A stretch of 64,000 bases of DNA. Origin: Microbacteriaceae bacterium PS02332. GTDB taxonomy: Bacteria > Actinomycetota > Actinomycetes > Actinomycetales > Microbacteriaceae. Positions 34,562 to 42,594 of this stretch are shown here, one piece after another. The DNA lies in NCBI GenBank assembly GCA_029959645.1, contig JASCOJ010000002.1, positions 1-64,000 of the forward strand. The letters are read 5' to 3'. The position numbers and the translations under genes are program-made. A model generated the notes under the pieces. The model did no database searches. It was not told where the DNA came from and was given only the letters and a program-made list of their open reading frames with translations. Position 1 is the first letter of the stretch; each line of letters opens with the position of its first letter.

Positions 34562-34770
34562 CCGCTCCCCGCTCTCTCGTGGCCCGACAAGCCTAGGAGC
34601 GGGGGCCGACACCTCAGCGCCTGCTGTGGAGAAGCGACCGCAGGGCGACGATCCCTGCCGAGGTCAGCCCGGGCGATATATCGAGCGTGCTTACAAGTCC
34701 GACATATGACATGTTCGGTGCAGGACGAGCGTTCGCTCGATCCTGGAAGCCGTCGAACAAGGAGACGCCC
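34562..34770. promoter_or_regulatory. Promoter region of the peptide operon
   Basis: Between the divergent nuclease-helicase and peptide genes. It contains an AT-rich part unlike its surroundings (GATATATC at 34675-34682 and CATATGACATGT at 34703-34714) and a palindrome CGAGCG-TT-CGCTCG at 34726-34739, 32 nt before the peptide start. AAGGAG sits 6 nt before ATG 34771. The exact -10/-35 boxes are not clear. Confidence 0.45.
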
Positions 34771-35031
34771 ATGACGACCCTGTCAGCCCTGCCCGTGACC
34801 ACCATGACGCACGCGTCCGAGTACGGGGACCTCCGCGTCCGGCGCGTGGCGGCGAGCCGGAACCCCGTCCTGATCATCGTGGTCGCCGCCGCGATCGTCC
34901 TCGGCCTCGGCTTCGTCGCGTACCTCCAGGTGCAGTGCGTGTCGCACGGGTACCGCGCGTTCAACGCGGTCGCGAACATCAGCTGGCACGGCGCGGTCAA
35001 CGCCACCGTGAAGTTCACCTGCGTCAAGTGA
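34771..35031 (+). CDS. Small two-cysteine membrane peptide, possible bacteriocin/RiPP precursor
   Basis: 86 aa. Residues 1-31 are hydrophilic with mixed charge (leader-like, ending RVRRVAASRNP). Residues 32-52 are one strong helix (VLIIVVAAAIVLGLGFVAYL). The final 34 residues are Cys-bounded: C56 and C84 enclose 27 residues poor in charge (VSHGYRAFNAVANISWHGAV...). This leader, helix and Cys-closed tail plan is seen in several secreted antimicrobial peptides; no named family matches. It heads an operon with an ABC exporter and an M50-like protease, each gene overlapping the next. Its TGA overlaps the ATPase GTG (GTGA). Alternative: a regulatory or immunity peptide. Confidence 0.6.
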   Translation: MTTLSALPVTTMTHASEYGDLRVRRVAASRNPVLIIVVAAAIVLGLGFVAYLQVQCVSHGYRAFNAVANISWHGAVNATVKFTCVK

Positions 35032-35852
35032 TCGACGTGCCGGTTCCGGAGCCCCTCGTCGCGCTCGGCTGCACGAAGCGGTACAGGACCGGCACACGCG
35101 CCCTCGCCGGGGTCGACCTCACCGTCGGCCCTGGCGAGCTGGTGGCGGTGCTCGGCCCGAACGGCAGCGGGAAGTCGACGTTCATCCACGGCATCGTCGG
35201 GCTGCACACGCTCGATGCCGACGCACTCGCGATCTGCGGCCACGACGTCGACGACGTCGAGACGAAGGAGGTGCTCGGCTTCGTCCCCGACGAGCTGCCG
35301 ATCCCGCAGTCGCTCACCGGGTGGGAGTACCTCGACCACCTCGAGCGCCTCCGTGGCACGTGCGACAACCGCTGGCGAACCGTCCTGATCGACGAGCTCG
35401 GCCTGAGCCGCCACCTCGACAAGTTCATCGGCGACATGTCGCACGGGACGAAGAAGAAGCTGCAGATCGTCGCCGCCGTGCAGCACGTCCCGCGTCTGCT
35501 CGTGCTCGACGAACCGTTCCGGGGGCTCGATCCCCGGTCGGTCGTCGTCATCCGCAGTGTCCTCGACGTGCTGCGGTTGCGCGGGGCGGGCATCCTCGTG
35601 GCGACGCACGACGTCCTCGCCGCCGAGCGGTGGTTCGACCGCGTGGTGATCCTGCACGACGGCGTCGTCATCGCCGACGGAGCACCCGATGCGCTCGTCG
35701 CCGCTCGACGAGCGGACTCACTCGAGGCCGTGCTGCTCGCCGCCACCGACGCCGACTCCACCGATGCCGTCGGCGAGCGCCTCCGCTGCGGCCTCGCTGA
35801 CGCGACCCCGAGCACCCTCGCCACCACCGAGCACAGCAGGAGCCCCCGATGA
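35028..35852 (+). CDS. ABC transporter ATP-binding protein of the peptide operon
   Basis: 274 aa. Walker A LGPNGSGKSTFIHGIVG, signature DMSHGTKKKLQIVAAV (MSHGT instead of LSGGQ, as in several bacteriocin/immunity exporters), Walker B LLVLDEPFRGLDPRS and H-loop ATHD are present. The C-terminal 50 residues (AARRADSLEAVLLAATDADS...) extend past the usual domain. GTG start overlaps the peptide stop and its TGA overlaps the next ATG (ATGA). It presumably energises export of, or resistance to, the upstream peptide together with the two membrane proteins that follow. Confidence 0.85.
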   Translation: MIDVPVPEPLVALGCTKRYRTGTRALAGVDLTVGPGELVAVLGPNGSGKSTFIHGIVGLHTLDADALAICGHDVDDVETKEVLGFVPDELPIPQSLTGWEYLDHLERLRGTCDNRWRTVLIDELGLSRHLDKFIGDMSHGTKKKLQIVAAVQHVPRLLVLDEPFRGLDPRSVVVIRSVLDVLRLRGAGILVATHDVLAAERWFDRVVILHDGVVIADGAPDALVAARRADSLEAVLLAATDADSTDAVGERLRCGLADATPSTLATTEHSRSPR

Positions 35853-36124
35853 CCGCACTCCGCGTCGCGCTGACCGTCCTCGCTTCGATCCTCGGCGCGG
35901 CCATCGTCCTCGCCGTCGTCGCGGCTGCGAGCATCGCAACCGCGATGACCAGCGGCCACGACGTCCACGTGCCGGGCCTCCTCGACATCGCCGTCGGCAG
36001 TGGCCGGGACCTGGCGAGCGCCTCCACCGGCGGTGGGGTGCTCGTCTGGTTCGCGGCAGTCACGGTCACCTTCGTCGGCATCGGCCTCGTCCGTCTCCGA
36101 GCCAGGCGCAGCCACGATGTGTGA
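35849..36124 (+). CDS. Small membrane protein of the peptide operon
   Basis: 91 aa with two transmembrane helices (VALTVLASILGAAIVLAVVAAASIA and VLVWFAAVTVTFVGIGLV) joined by an extracytoplasmic loop with His/Asp (TSGHDVHVPGLLDIAVGSGRD) and ending in a basic tail RLRARRSHDV. No known family. Overlaps the ATPase stop by 4 nt and the next gene by 8 nt. Candidate for an exporter subunit or an immunity protein. Confidence 0.6.
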   Translation: MTALRVALTVLASILGAAIVLAVVAAASIATAMTSGHDVHVPGLLDIAVGSGRDLASASTGGGVLVWFAAVTVTFVGIGLVRLRARRSHDV

Positions 36125-37529
36125 AGTCGCCCGCTTCGCCTGCCTGACCCGGGCGCTGTGGCGCGGCGACGTCACCCGGAGCATCACCGGATCGCGTGCC
36201 GGCACCACCGCACTGGAGGCAGCACTCGTCCTCCTCGTGGTCGCATGGCCGACACTCACGGTCCTCTCGGTGGAGCCCGGGCTCGACGGCATCCCGCCGG
36301 AACTCCAGCTGCGCCTCCTCGACGACGCCGTGCAGGGAGCCGCACTCGTGAGCGCGTGCATCACCGCCGTGCTCACGGTGTTGATGCCGGGCTCGCGCGC
36401 GCTCGAGACGATGCTCGTCACGCTGCCGCTCTCCCGCACGACACGCGCCGTCGGCCCGCTGGTCCCCCTGCTGGTGACCGCACTGGTGGGAGGCCCGGTC
36501 GTCGTCTCCCCGCTGCTCGCGCCCGCCGTGCGGCTGGGTTCACCAGCGGTCGCCGTCGCGGCCGTGCTCTTGACGGGAGGCGCGGCCCTCGCCGCCGCGC
36601 TCGTCGCCACCGCGCTCATCCGGTTGTTGCGGTGGCTCGCCGTCCGTGTGGGGCTGGCGGAGGTCCTCGCGACGAGCGTCGCGGCGGCGCTGACGCTGGC
36701 CGTCGCGGTGGTGGCCCTCGTCGGAGTACGGGGCCTCCCGCTCGCCGCCCTCGCTCCGGTCGACGCGACCGGGTCGGCTCTCGCACTGCGGGCCGTCGCC
36801 TGCCTCCTCGCTCTGGCCGTCGGCGTCGTCTCGCTGGTCGGCGCTGCGCGACTCCGCCGCGCCTCCCCGTCGATCATCGGCGTCCGTGTCCTCGTGCATC
36901 GCGGGCGGAGTCTGGCGCGGGGCAGGTCCGCCGTCGTCGACGCGCTCCTCTGGTGCCGGGATCCCGCAGCCGTATCGACCCTGCTGCTGATGGCGCTGCT
37001 CGTCGTCGCGACAGCCGTGGCCGCGCGCACCGGCAGCTGGTGGGCCGCGGTCCTCGCTCTGCCGCTGCTGCTCGGGGCACCGAGCGCGGTCGGTCTCGTA
37101 CACTACGGGACGGACCGCACCACATCGTGGCGGCGCAGCACCGTCCTGCCGCTCCATGAAGACCGTTGGGCGATCGTGCGCACGGTGGAAGGGCTCGTCC
37201 TCGGCCTCGTCGCCGGCGGGCTGACCGCACTGCTGCTGGTGCCGCGGGACGTCGGGGAGGACTGGTGGCAGATCCTGGCGCTGGTGGCCTTGGCAGCCGG
37301 TGCAGGCCTCCTGGCCGGGGTCATGGTGCCGAGCGACCTCGAGCTCCCGGGTGCGTCGGTGTTGGCGGCGGCGCTCGCGGCGGTGCTGACAGGAGTGCCG
37401 ACGTGGGCGTTGACGCATGCGGCACCGGACGGCCGTTCGCCGGCGGTGCTCGCCGTCGTGGCGGCGGTCCTGGGAATCGCGACGCCCGTCGCCATCCAGG
37501 TGCGCCGGCGACGAGCGGTGACGGCGTGA
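36117..37529 (+). CDS. Polytopic membrane protein (ABC permease-like) of the peptide operon
   Basis: 470 aa, about 10-12 hydrophobic helices, with cytosolic loops such as HRGRSLARGRSAVVDALLWCRDP and HYGTDRTTSWRRSTVLPLHEDRW. The general plan (paired helix blocks with a long loop in the middle) resembles ABC-2-type permeases, but I see no sequence signature. Together with the preceding ATPase it could form an exporter. Starts 8 nt inside the small membrane-protein gene and stops over the GTG of the protease gene. Confidence 0.72.
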   Translation: MCEVARFACLTRALWRGDVTRSITGSRAGTTALEAALVLLVVAWPTLTVLSVEPGLDGIPPELQLRLLDDAVQGAALVSACITAVLTVLMPGSRALETMLVTLPLSRTTRAVGPLVPLLVTALVGGPVVVSPLLAPAVRLGSPAVAVAAVLLTGGAALAAALVATALIRLLRWLAVRVGLAEVLATSVAAALTLAVAVVALVGVRGLPLAALAPVDATGSALALRAVACLLALAVGVVSLVGAARLRRASPSIIGVRVLVHRGRSLARGRSAVVDALLWCRDPAAVSTLLLMALLVVATAVAARTGSWWAAVLALPLLLGAPSAVGLVHYGTDRTTSWRRSTVLPLHEDRWAIVRTVEGLVLGLVAGGLTALLLVPRDVGEDWWQILALVALAAGAGLLAGVMVPSDLELPGASVLAAALAAVLTGVPTWALTHAAPDGRSPAVLAVVAAVLGIATPVAIQVRRRRAVTA

Positions 37530-38224
37530 CGGTGGAGCCGCACGCCGGTGTGGCCGTCGCTCCGCTGGCGGACGGGTTGCGGGTCCGTGACCCCGCGACG
37601 GAGGTCGACGTGGTCGTCCCGTCCCCAGCGCTCGAGGCGTTCCTGCTCCGGAACGGCCTCGGACGGCTGAGTGGCGTACGGCCCGCCGGTGCCGACGCGG
37701 GTGGCTGGGGCCGGGCGATGCGGACCACTTCGGCCGCTCCCGGCATCGTCGGCGCGTGCGAGGCGACCGTCGTCGCTGTCGTGCGCGCGTACGGCGTCGT
37801 CGCACTCGTCATCGGTGTCGGTCTCGCCGCCGTCTTCACGACGGCAGACGCACCGGTGCGGCTCGTCGCGGGCGCCGCCGTGGCGCCGCTCCTGGCGCTG
37901 GTCGTCGTGATCGTGCACGAGGCCGCGCACTGGGCGGTGCTCCGCCTCCTCCGCGGCGGGTGTGCCGGGGCCGTCGTCGTCGGGTGGCGCACGTGCATGG
38001 TCGTGCACGCGGTGTTGCCCGCCCGGCAGGACCGGCTCGTGGCCGCAGCCGGACCGGGCGTGGGGTTGCTCGTGTCGCTCGGGAGCCTGCCGATCACGCT
38101 CGGGGACTTCGCCGGGGCGTACACGAGCGTCGTCCTGGTGATCGTGAACCTGCTCGGATTCACGCCGCTGACGTCGGACGGGCGGCGGGTGCTCGGCGTC
38201 CAGGAGGAGCAGGAGGCGTGGTGA
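37526..38224 (+). CDS. M50-like membrane metalloprotease of the peptide operon
   Basis: 232 aa. The zinc-protease motif HEAAH (131-135, HExxH) lies in a membrane helix (ALVVVIVHEAAHWAVLRLL), and NLLGFTPLTSDGRR (208-221) supplies the second M50-type motif with a possible third ligand D218. Two helices precede the motif. The first 75 residues are soluble (LADGLRVRDPATEVDVVVPS, LEAFLLRNGLGRL) and could be a leader-recognition domain. Such proteases accompany peptide clusters such as yydFGHIJ, where they are proposed to trim the precursor. GTG overlaps the permease stop; last gene of the operon. Confidence 0.72.
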   Translation: MTVEPHAGVAVAPLADGLRVRDPATEVDVVVPSPALEAFLLRNGLGRLSGVRPAGADAGGWGRAMRTTSAAPGIVGACEATVVAVVRAYGVVALVIGVGLAAVFTTADAPVRLVAGAAVAPLLALVVVIVHEAAHWAVLRLLRGGCAGAVVVGWRTCMVVHAVLPARQDRLVAAAGPGVGLLVSLGSLPITLGDFAGAYTSVVLVIVNLLGFTPLTSDGRRVLGVQEEQEAW

Positions 38225-38290
38225 CGGCGGCGTGTCGCTCGAACGGGTCACTGGCGGGCAGGACACCAGGCGACCAGACTCGTACCGGAT

Positions 38291-38314
38291 CGGAACGGCA
38301 TGGGGACCGTTCCG
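38291..38314. promoter_or_regulatory. Inverted repeat upstream of NERD helicase gene
   Basis: CGGAACGG-N8-CCGTTCCG, perfect 8-bp arms, ending 37 nt before ATG 38352. A likely repressor site. It differs from the actinobacterial LexA box (GAAC-N4-GTTC), since the GAAC/GTTC spacing is 12. Confidence 0.45.
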
Positions 38315-38351
38315 GATACCGCGCTCACTCCCCTCGGGGAAGGACGACCGC

Positions 38352-40412
38352 ATGAGCATGCCGGGGGCATCAGCAGGGCGTCGCGCACGCCACCTGGAGC
38401 GAGCGGCCGCCGAAGATCCGGCGCAGGCGGCAGCACTGCTGGCGGAGTCCGGGCGGTTCGCGGTCGCCGAGCAGACCGAGGCGCGGACGGCACAACTCGT
38501 CGCCGAGCTCGCTGCCGAGGGCTACCAGCTCCTCGCTGACCGTCGATGGCCCGGGTCGAAGACCGCGCAGGTGGACCTCGTCGTCGTCGGGCGGACGGGC
38601 GTGTTCATCGTCGACACGAAGGCATGGCGCGACTTCTCGCTGCAGGACGGCCGGCCGTACCGCGGGCAGGAGGACGTCAGCGACGACTTCGACTCGCTCG
38701 CAGCACTGCTCGACAGCACGCAGGAGGCGTTCGCCGAGGTCGGGTTACCGCCGAACCAGGTGCACTGCATCGCCGCCATGCACCACCAGCCGAGGATCGA
38801 GGCCTCAGTGGGGACGGTCGAGGTGGTCGGTTGCGAGAGGCTCGTCGACCGTCTCCAACGACCGGGAGCTCGCTTGACCGTGCAGGACGTCGAGCATCTC
38901 GCAGCGGTGGCACGCGACTGGTTTCCCGTCATCGTCGACCCCGAGGACGGTCCGTCGGCGCTGCAACTCGACATCGAGGTCGAACCCGCACCGCTCTTCG
39001 ATCTCGACGAGTTCCACCGGGGCCTCCTGCACCTCGACGAAGCGCCGATCGAGACGTGGATGTCGTTCCTCGACCCCGCTCAAGCGAAGATCGCCCGGCG
39101 CAGCTTCAACGGGCCAGCGCGAATCCGTGGGGCGGCCGGCACCGGGAAGACCGTCGTCGGATTGCACCGGACGGCACACCTCGCACGGGCGGCGACGAAC
39201 ACGGTGCTCGTGACGACGTACGTCAAGACGTTCCCGGCGGTCCTCGAGTCGTTGCTGCGCCGGATGGAGCCCGTGCACGCGAGCAAAGTGCAATTCGCCA
39301 GCGTGCATGCGATCGCACGGAAGATCTTGGTCGAGCGCGGCGTCCCGTTCGCGATCGACTCCGACCTGATCGACACCGCCTGGTGGCGCGCCTGGCACGC
39401 GCTCGACTCCGAGAGCCCGCTCGCGTCTGCCCGCTTTGACGGCAACTACTGGCGTGATGAGGTCCAGCACGTGATCAAGGGCCGGGGCTTGGTCGAGTTC
39501 GAGCAGTACGCCCGCGTCGCCCGCGTCGGTAGGAAATACGCGCTGCCGGTCGAACTCCGTGAGCACGTGTGGAAGCTCGCGGAGGCGTACGAGCGCAACC
39601 TCACCGCCGCCGGCATCATCGACTGGGCCGACCTCGCCCGGATGGCCCGCGACGAACTCCGCGAACGGCCACTCGACCGGTACGAAGCGATCGTGATCGA
39701 CGAAGCCCAGGACCTCGACTGCGTGACGGTCGGGATGCTCCACGCCCTCGTCGGCGACCGGCGCGACGGGCTGACACTCATCGGTGACGGGCAGCAGTCC
39801 ATCTACCCAGGCGGCTACACCCTCGGCGAGATCGGCATCAGTCTGGCCGGCCGAGGGGTCGTCCTCGACGTCAACCACCGCAACACCCGCCAGATCGCCG
39901 CCTTCGCACGACGTCTGGTCGAGGACGACATCATCACGGACATCGAGGGCACGGACGCTGCTGGCGACACCGTTGCTGCGATCACTCGGACCGGCCCCGA
40001 GCCGGTCCTACGCCGGTTCGCCGGCACCCGTGACCACGACCGCGCCCTCGCAGCCGTCCTGGAGACCACCACCCATCTCGGCGTTCGTGCCGGCGACATC
40101 GGGGTGCTGGCGCAGAGCAACAAGTCGGCTGAGCGGATCATCGCGACCCTCCGACGTCAGCGGATCCCGGCGATGTCGATCGAGCGGTACACCGGTCAGA
40201 CGACGAACCACGTCAAGGTCGGCACGATCAAGCGCGCCAAGGGCCTCGAGTTCAAGCACGTCTTCCTGGCGGACGTGCCACCGCGCCTCCTGGACGACAC
40301 CACCGGCTCGGAGAGCGAGAGTCTCCTCGAGCGTCGCCGACTCGATCTCCGGGAGCTCTACGTCGGCATGACCCGCGCGCGCGATGAACTCTGGGTGGGC
40401 GTCTCAGGCTGA
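38352..40412 (+). CDS. NERD-domain UvrD/Rep-like helicase
   Basis: 686 aa. The N-terminal NERD (nuclease-related) domain is visible at residues about 35-130: YQLLADRRWPGSKTAQVDLVVVGRTGVFIVDTKAW, with D and xxK of a PD-(D/E)xK-like core. The SF1A helicase follows: RGAAGTGKTVVGLHRTA (motif I, about 258), VIDEAQDLD (motif II), LIGDGQQSIY (motif III), TIKRAKGLEFKHVFLAD (motif V) and YVGMTRARDELWV (motif VI). Probably acts on DNA ends or foreign DNA. ATG 38352 has GGGGAAGGAC upstream; the frame open from 38232 overlaps the operator and is not used. Confidence 0.9.
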   Translation: MSMPGASAGRRARHLERAAAEDPAQAAALLAESGRFAVAEQTEARTAQLVAELAAEGYQLLADRRWPGSKTAQVDLVVVGRTGVFIVDTKAWRDFSLQDGRPYRGQEDVSDDFDSLAALLDSTQEAFAEVGLPPNQVHCIAAMHHQPRIEASVGTVEVVGCERLVDRLQRPGARLTVQDVEHLAAVARDWFPVIVDPEDGPSALQLDIEVEPAPLFDLDEFHRGLLHLDEAPIETWMSFLDPAQAKIARRSFNGPARIRGAAGTGKTVVGLHRTAHLARAATNTVLVTTYVKTFPAVLESLLRRMEPVHASKVQFASVHAIARKILVERGVPFAIDSDLIDTAWWRAWHALDSESPLASARFDGNYWRDEVQHVIKGRGLVEFEQYARVARVGRKYALPVELREHVWKLAEAYERNLTAAGIIDWADLARMARDELRERPLDRYEAIVIDEAQDLDCVTVGMLHALVGDRRDGLTLIGDGQQSIYPGGYTLGEIGISLAGRGVVLDVNHRNTRQIAAFARRLVEDDIITDIEGTDAAGDTVAAITRTGPEPVLRRFAGTRDHDRALAAVLETTTHLGVRAGDIGVLAQSNKSAERIIATLRRQRIPAMSIERYTGQTTNHVKVGTIKRAKGLEFKHVFLADVPPRLLDDTTGSESESLLERRRLDLRELYVGMTRARDELWVGVSG

Positions 40413-40455
40413 CAGCGGCCAGCCGACAGCGGTGCTGCTGCTCCTCGACCGGGCG

Positions 40456-40461
40456 TACGGT
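40456..40461 (+). promoter_or_regulatory. -10 box TACGGT of the GRAM-like gene
   Basis: TACGGT is 6 nt before ATG 40468, supporting a leaderless transcript and this start over the longer frame. Confidence 0.45.
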
Positions 40462-40467
40462 TGCCGC

Positions 40468-40842
40468 ATGCGGCATGGAGACTCGGACAGGGAACTCCTG
40501 CGGAAGCACGCCAACCTCCTCATCGACCACGGCGACCCGAGCGCAGCATCGTCCGTCGCCGCCGAGCTGGGCCTGGTCGTCGGAGAGCGCACCGGCACCG
40601 AGGGCATCGGCGGCAAGCTGACCCTGTCACCCGGGGCGCTCTGGTTCCGCAGCCACGTCGTGAACCGTGTCCGCCCGGACTTCGGCATCCCGCTCGACGA
40701 GATCCGCGTGGTCCGAGACGTGTCGCATGGGCTCTCCCGGCAACTCGAGGTCGAGCTGCGCAGCGGTGCCCGAGCGAGGTTCGTGGTGTGGGGCGTCCCG
40801 CGCGTGATCGCGGCGATCGAGGAAGCGAAAGCGGCGGTCTGA
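40468..40842 (+). CDS. Small PH/GRAM-like protein
   Basis: 124 aa. After a helical N-terminus (ELLRKHANLLIDHGDPSAASSVAAELG) comes a beta-rich domain GKLTLSPGALWFRSHVVNRV, IPLDEIRVVRDVSHGLSRQLEVEL, ARFVVWGVPRVIAAIEEA. This alternation matches bacterial GRAM/PH-like domains, which often bind lipids or act as adaptors. Function unknown. It is 55 nt downstream of the NERD helicase, so read-through is possible, but it appears to have its own promoter. Confidence 0.65.
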   Translation: MRHGDSDRELLRKHANLLIDHGDPSAASSVAAELGLVVGERTGTEGIGGKLTLSPGALWFRSHVVNRVRPDFGIPLDEIRVVRDVSHGLSRQLEVELRSGARARFVVWGVPRVIAAIEEAKAAV

Positions 40843-40899
40843 CCGCCCGCCAGGAACGCCCGAGGCAACCACGTCCGACCGCGGCGGCGACGCCACGGA

Positions 40900-41370
40900 T
40901 TACTCCGGTCTGAGCCACGACTCGACCCGGACGAGGTCCTGCCACCTCGGCCCGAGGACATTCCGCAACTCCTGCGGCAGCACCGGGAGCAACGTGCCGA
41001 CGAAGGCGTCGATCTGAGTGCCCGGCGTCTCGTGCACCCGCACTTCGTACGGCAGCCACGACTCCGGAACCCGCCGGAGACAGTCGAACACCGCGTCAGC
41101 GTCCGACGACCGCCCCGACCCACGGGGCGGCTCCCCCAGGACGAGGCCGAGTGACCGCACCACGCGCCCGATGCTGCCGTGATCAGGGAAGCGCCGGACC
41201 GTGTCGATCTCCACGAGATGCGGACGGTTGCCGTCCGTTGCGTCCACGCCGGGCTCGGTCTCGGCCCACCAGCGCTGCGGATCCGGGCACGGGACGCAAC
41301 GAGACGTCCCTCCGGTCGGTTCGGCGATGACGACACCAGCCCGACGCACGAAGAACACCTCCGCGCGCAT
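40900..41370 (-). CDS. Hypothetical protein (156 aa)
   Basis: Unrecognised. Features: strands at the start (AEVFFVRRAGVVIAEPTGGT), a CVPCPDPQRWW segment, VEIDTVRRFPDHGSIGRVVRSLGLVLG, and a C-terminal DAFVGTLLPVLPQELRNVLGPRWQDLVRVESW. No metal or catalytic motif. ATG 41370 is preceded by AAGGCAGG; GTG 41391 would add seven residues and is possible. Composition is similar to core genes. The neighbours on either side are unrelated. Confidence 0.5.
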   Translation of the reverse strand: MRAEVFFVRRAGVVIAEPTGGTSRCVPCPDPQRWWAETEPGVDATDGNRPHLVEIDTVRRFPDHGSIGRVVRSLGLVLGEPPRGSGRSSDADAVFDCLRRVPESWLPYEVRVHETPGTQIDAFVGTLLPVLPQELRNVLGPRWQDLVRVESWLRPE

Positions 41371-41514
41371 CCGCCTGCCTTGACCAGCCACTGCTCCATG
41401 CTCCCGGCGGGTGGCGCCGATGCGTCACCAGCGCGTTACGGCTCCGTCAACAACACTTCATGACGGTCGCCAGACACAAAAGCCGGGCCCGCCGCCGGAC
41501 GCTCCCCCCATGGC

Positions 41515-41540
41515 AGCTTCCGACGCCGGACCCGGAAGCT
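41515..41540 (-). terminator. Hairpin after ADP-ribosylglycohydrolase gene
   Basis: AGCTTCCG (41515-41522) and CGGAAGCT (41533-41540) with a 10-nt loop, ending 5 nt beyond the stop of the minus-strand gene. Confidence 0.5.
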
Positions 41541-41545
41541 CGTGG

Positions 41546-42502
41546 TCAGGCCGTGCGTACGCCCTGCACGGCCTGCTCCGACAGCGCGACGAGATCGTCC
41601 GCGCGGAGGCCCGGCCACCCATGCAGCACGGCCCGCCACTCCTTGGGCAGGGCAGCCGCCCCGTACAGCGCTCCCGCGAGGCCACCCGCGATCGCCGCGA
41701 CCGTGTCGGTGTCGTTGCCTGATCGGACGGCCCGGATGAGCGCGTCCTCGAGCGAGGTCGACCGCCGCACCGCCGCGTAGGCCGCCTGCAGCGCCGACAC
41801 CACCCACCCGTTCGTCGCGGTGAAGTCGACCGGCTCCGCGTGCTCGGCCGCGACGAGGCGCTCCGTCCAGACACGCCGGGCGGCGGGCTCGAGCAGGTCC
41901 AGCCCCCGCAGGACGTCGAGCTCGCCGTGCAGCACCGCGTGCCGGATCGCCACGCACCACAGCACGCACGCGTCCCCCGTGTCCGCCTCGTGGTGCGTCA
42001 GGTCGCTGACCGCGCGCGCTGCCGAGGCGAGCCGCTCCTCTTCACCGTCATCCCCACGCAGGTACGCGAGGACGAGCGGCGCCGTCCGCATGAGCGAACC
42101 GTTCCCGGCCGACTTGCCGGTCGACTCGTGCACCTCGCGGGCCGCGACGCGGCTGGCGGAGGCGGTCCGGGCCTCCAGACCGTTCAGGACGCGACGCGTC
42201 TGGATGCCGACGTCGGGCGCTGTCTGCGCCCAGCCCGCCCAGGCGGCGACGAGACCGTCGAGGGTTGCATCCGCAACCGGGTCGTCACCTCGGGCGACGG
42301 CCTGGAGGATCGGCACAGCCATGCTCGTGTCGTCCGTCCACTGCCCTGGTCGCCACCCGAAGGAGCCGCCGCCCTTCATGAGGATCGGCGTCGGTTCCGG
42401 GACGGGTGGGTCGAACTCGTACCCGGCGCCGAGGGCGTCGCCGGCGGCGGAGCCGATGACAGCGCCGAGGGTGCGGTCACGGATCGAGGCGTGTTCGGTC
42501 AT
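41546..42502 (-). CDS. ADP-ribosylglycohydrolase, NrtR-linked copy
   Basis: 318 aa, ARH/DraG family. Motifs: GSAAGDALGAGYEFDPP, QWTDDTSMAVPILQAVARG (metal-binding Thr-Asp-Asp), TGKSAGNGSLMRTAPLVLAYL, and VRSGNDTDTVAAIAGGLAGAL (second metal pair). Clearly a paralogue of the protein at 10.2 kb, sharing GNGSLMRTAPL, SDLTHHE and the GWPG near the end. GGAGG precedes the ATG. The divergent neighbour is an NrtR-like Nudix regulator, and two similar palindromes lie between them, pointing to control by ADP-ribose or a related NAD metabolite (inference). Confidence 0.9.
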   Translation of the reverse strand: MTEHASIRDRTLGAVIGSAAGDALGAGYEFDPPVPEPTPILMKGGGSFGWRPGQWTDDTSMAVPILQAVARGDDPVADATLDGLVAAWAGWAQTAPDVGIQTRRVLNGLEARTASASRVAAREVHESTGKSAGNGSLMRTAPLVLAYLRGDDGEEERLASAARAVSDLTHHEADTGDACVLWCVAIRHAVLHGELDVLRGLDLLEPAARRVWTERLVAAEHAEPVDFTATNGWVVSALQAAYAAVRRSTSLEDALIRAVRSGNDTDTVAAIAGGLAGALYGAAALPKEWRAVLHGWPGLRADDLVALSEQAVQGVRTA

Positions 42503-42520
42503 CGGGTGACCTCCGTTCGG

Positions 42521-42542
42521 GTTTGCGCAGGACTGCGTTAAC
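42521..42542. promoter_or_regulatory. Palindromic operator 1 of NrtR-like regulator
   Basis: GTTTGCGCAGGACTGCGTTAAC: GTT..CGCAG and CTGCG..AAC are inverted. It lies 19-40 nt upstream of the glycohydrolase ATG, where its promoter should be, and shares GTTTGCGCA with operator 2. Confidence 0.65.
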
Positions 42543-42564
42543 TCGATGATGCACCAGCGGCGCG

Positions 42565-42586
42565 GTTTGCGCAACAGCGCGTAAAC
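42565..42586. promoter_or_regulatory. Palindromic operator 2 of NrtR-like regulator
   Basis: GTTTGCGCAACAGCGCGTAAAC: GTTT.CGC and GCG.AAAC are inverted. Its centre is 44 bp from operator 1. It covers TAAACT (42582-42587), the likely -10 box 7 nt before GTG 42595, so binding would block transcription of the regulator. Confidence 0.65.
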
Positions 42587-42594
42587 TCCTCCTC

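Noticed and set aside
38291-38314. LexA (SOS) box reading of the dyad upstream of the NERD helicase
   Set aside because: Actinobacterial SOS boxes have GAAC and GTTC four bases apart; here they are twelve apart.
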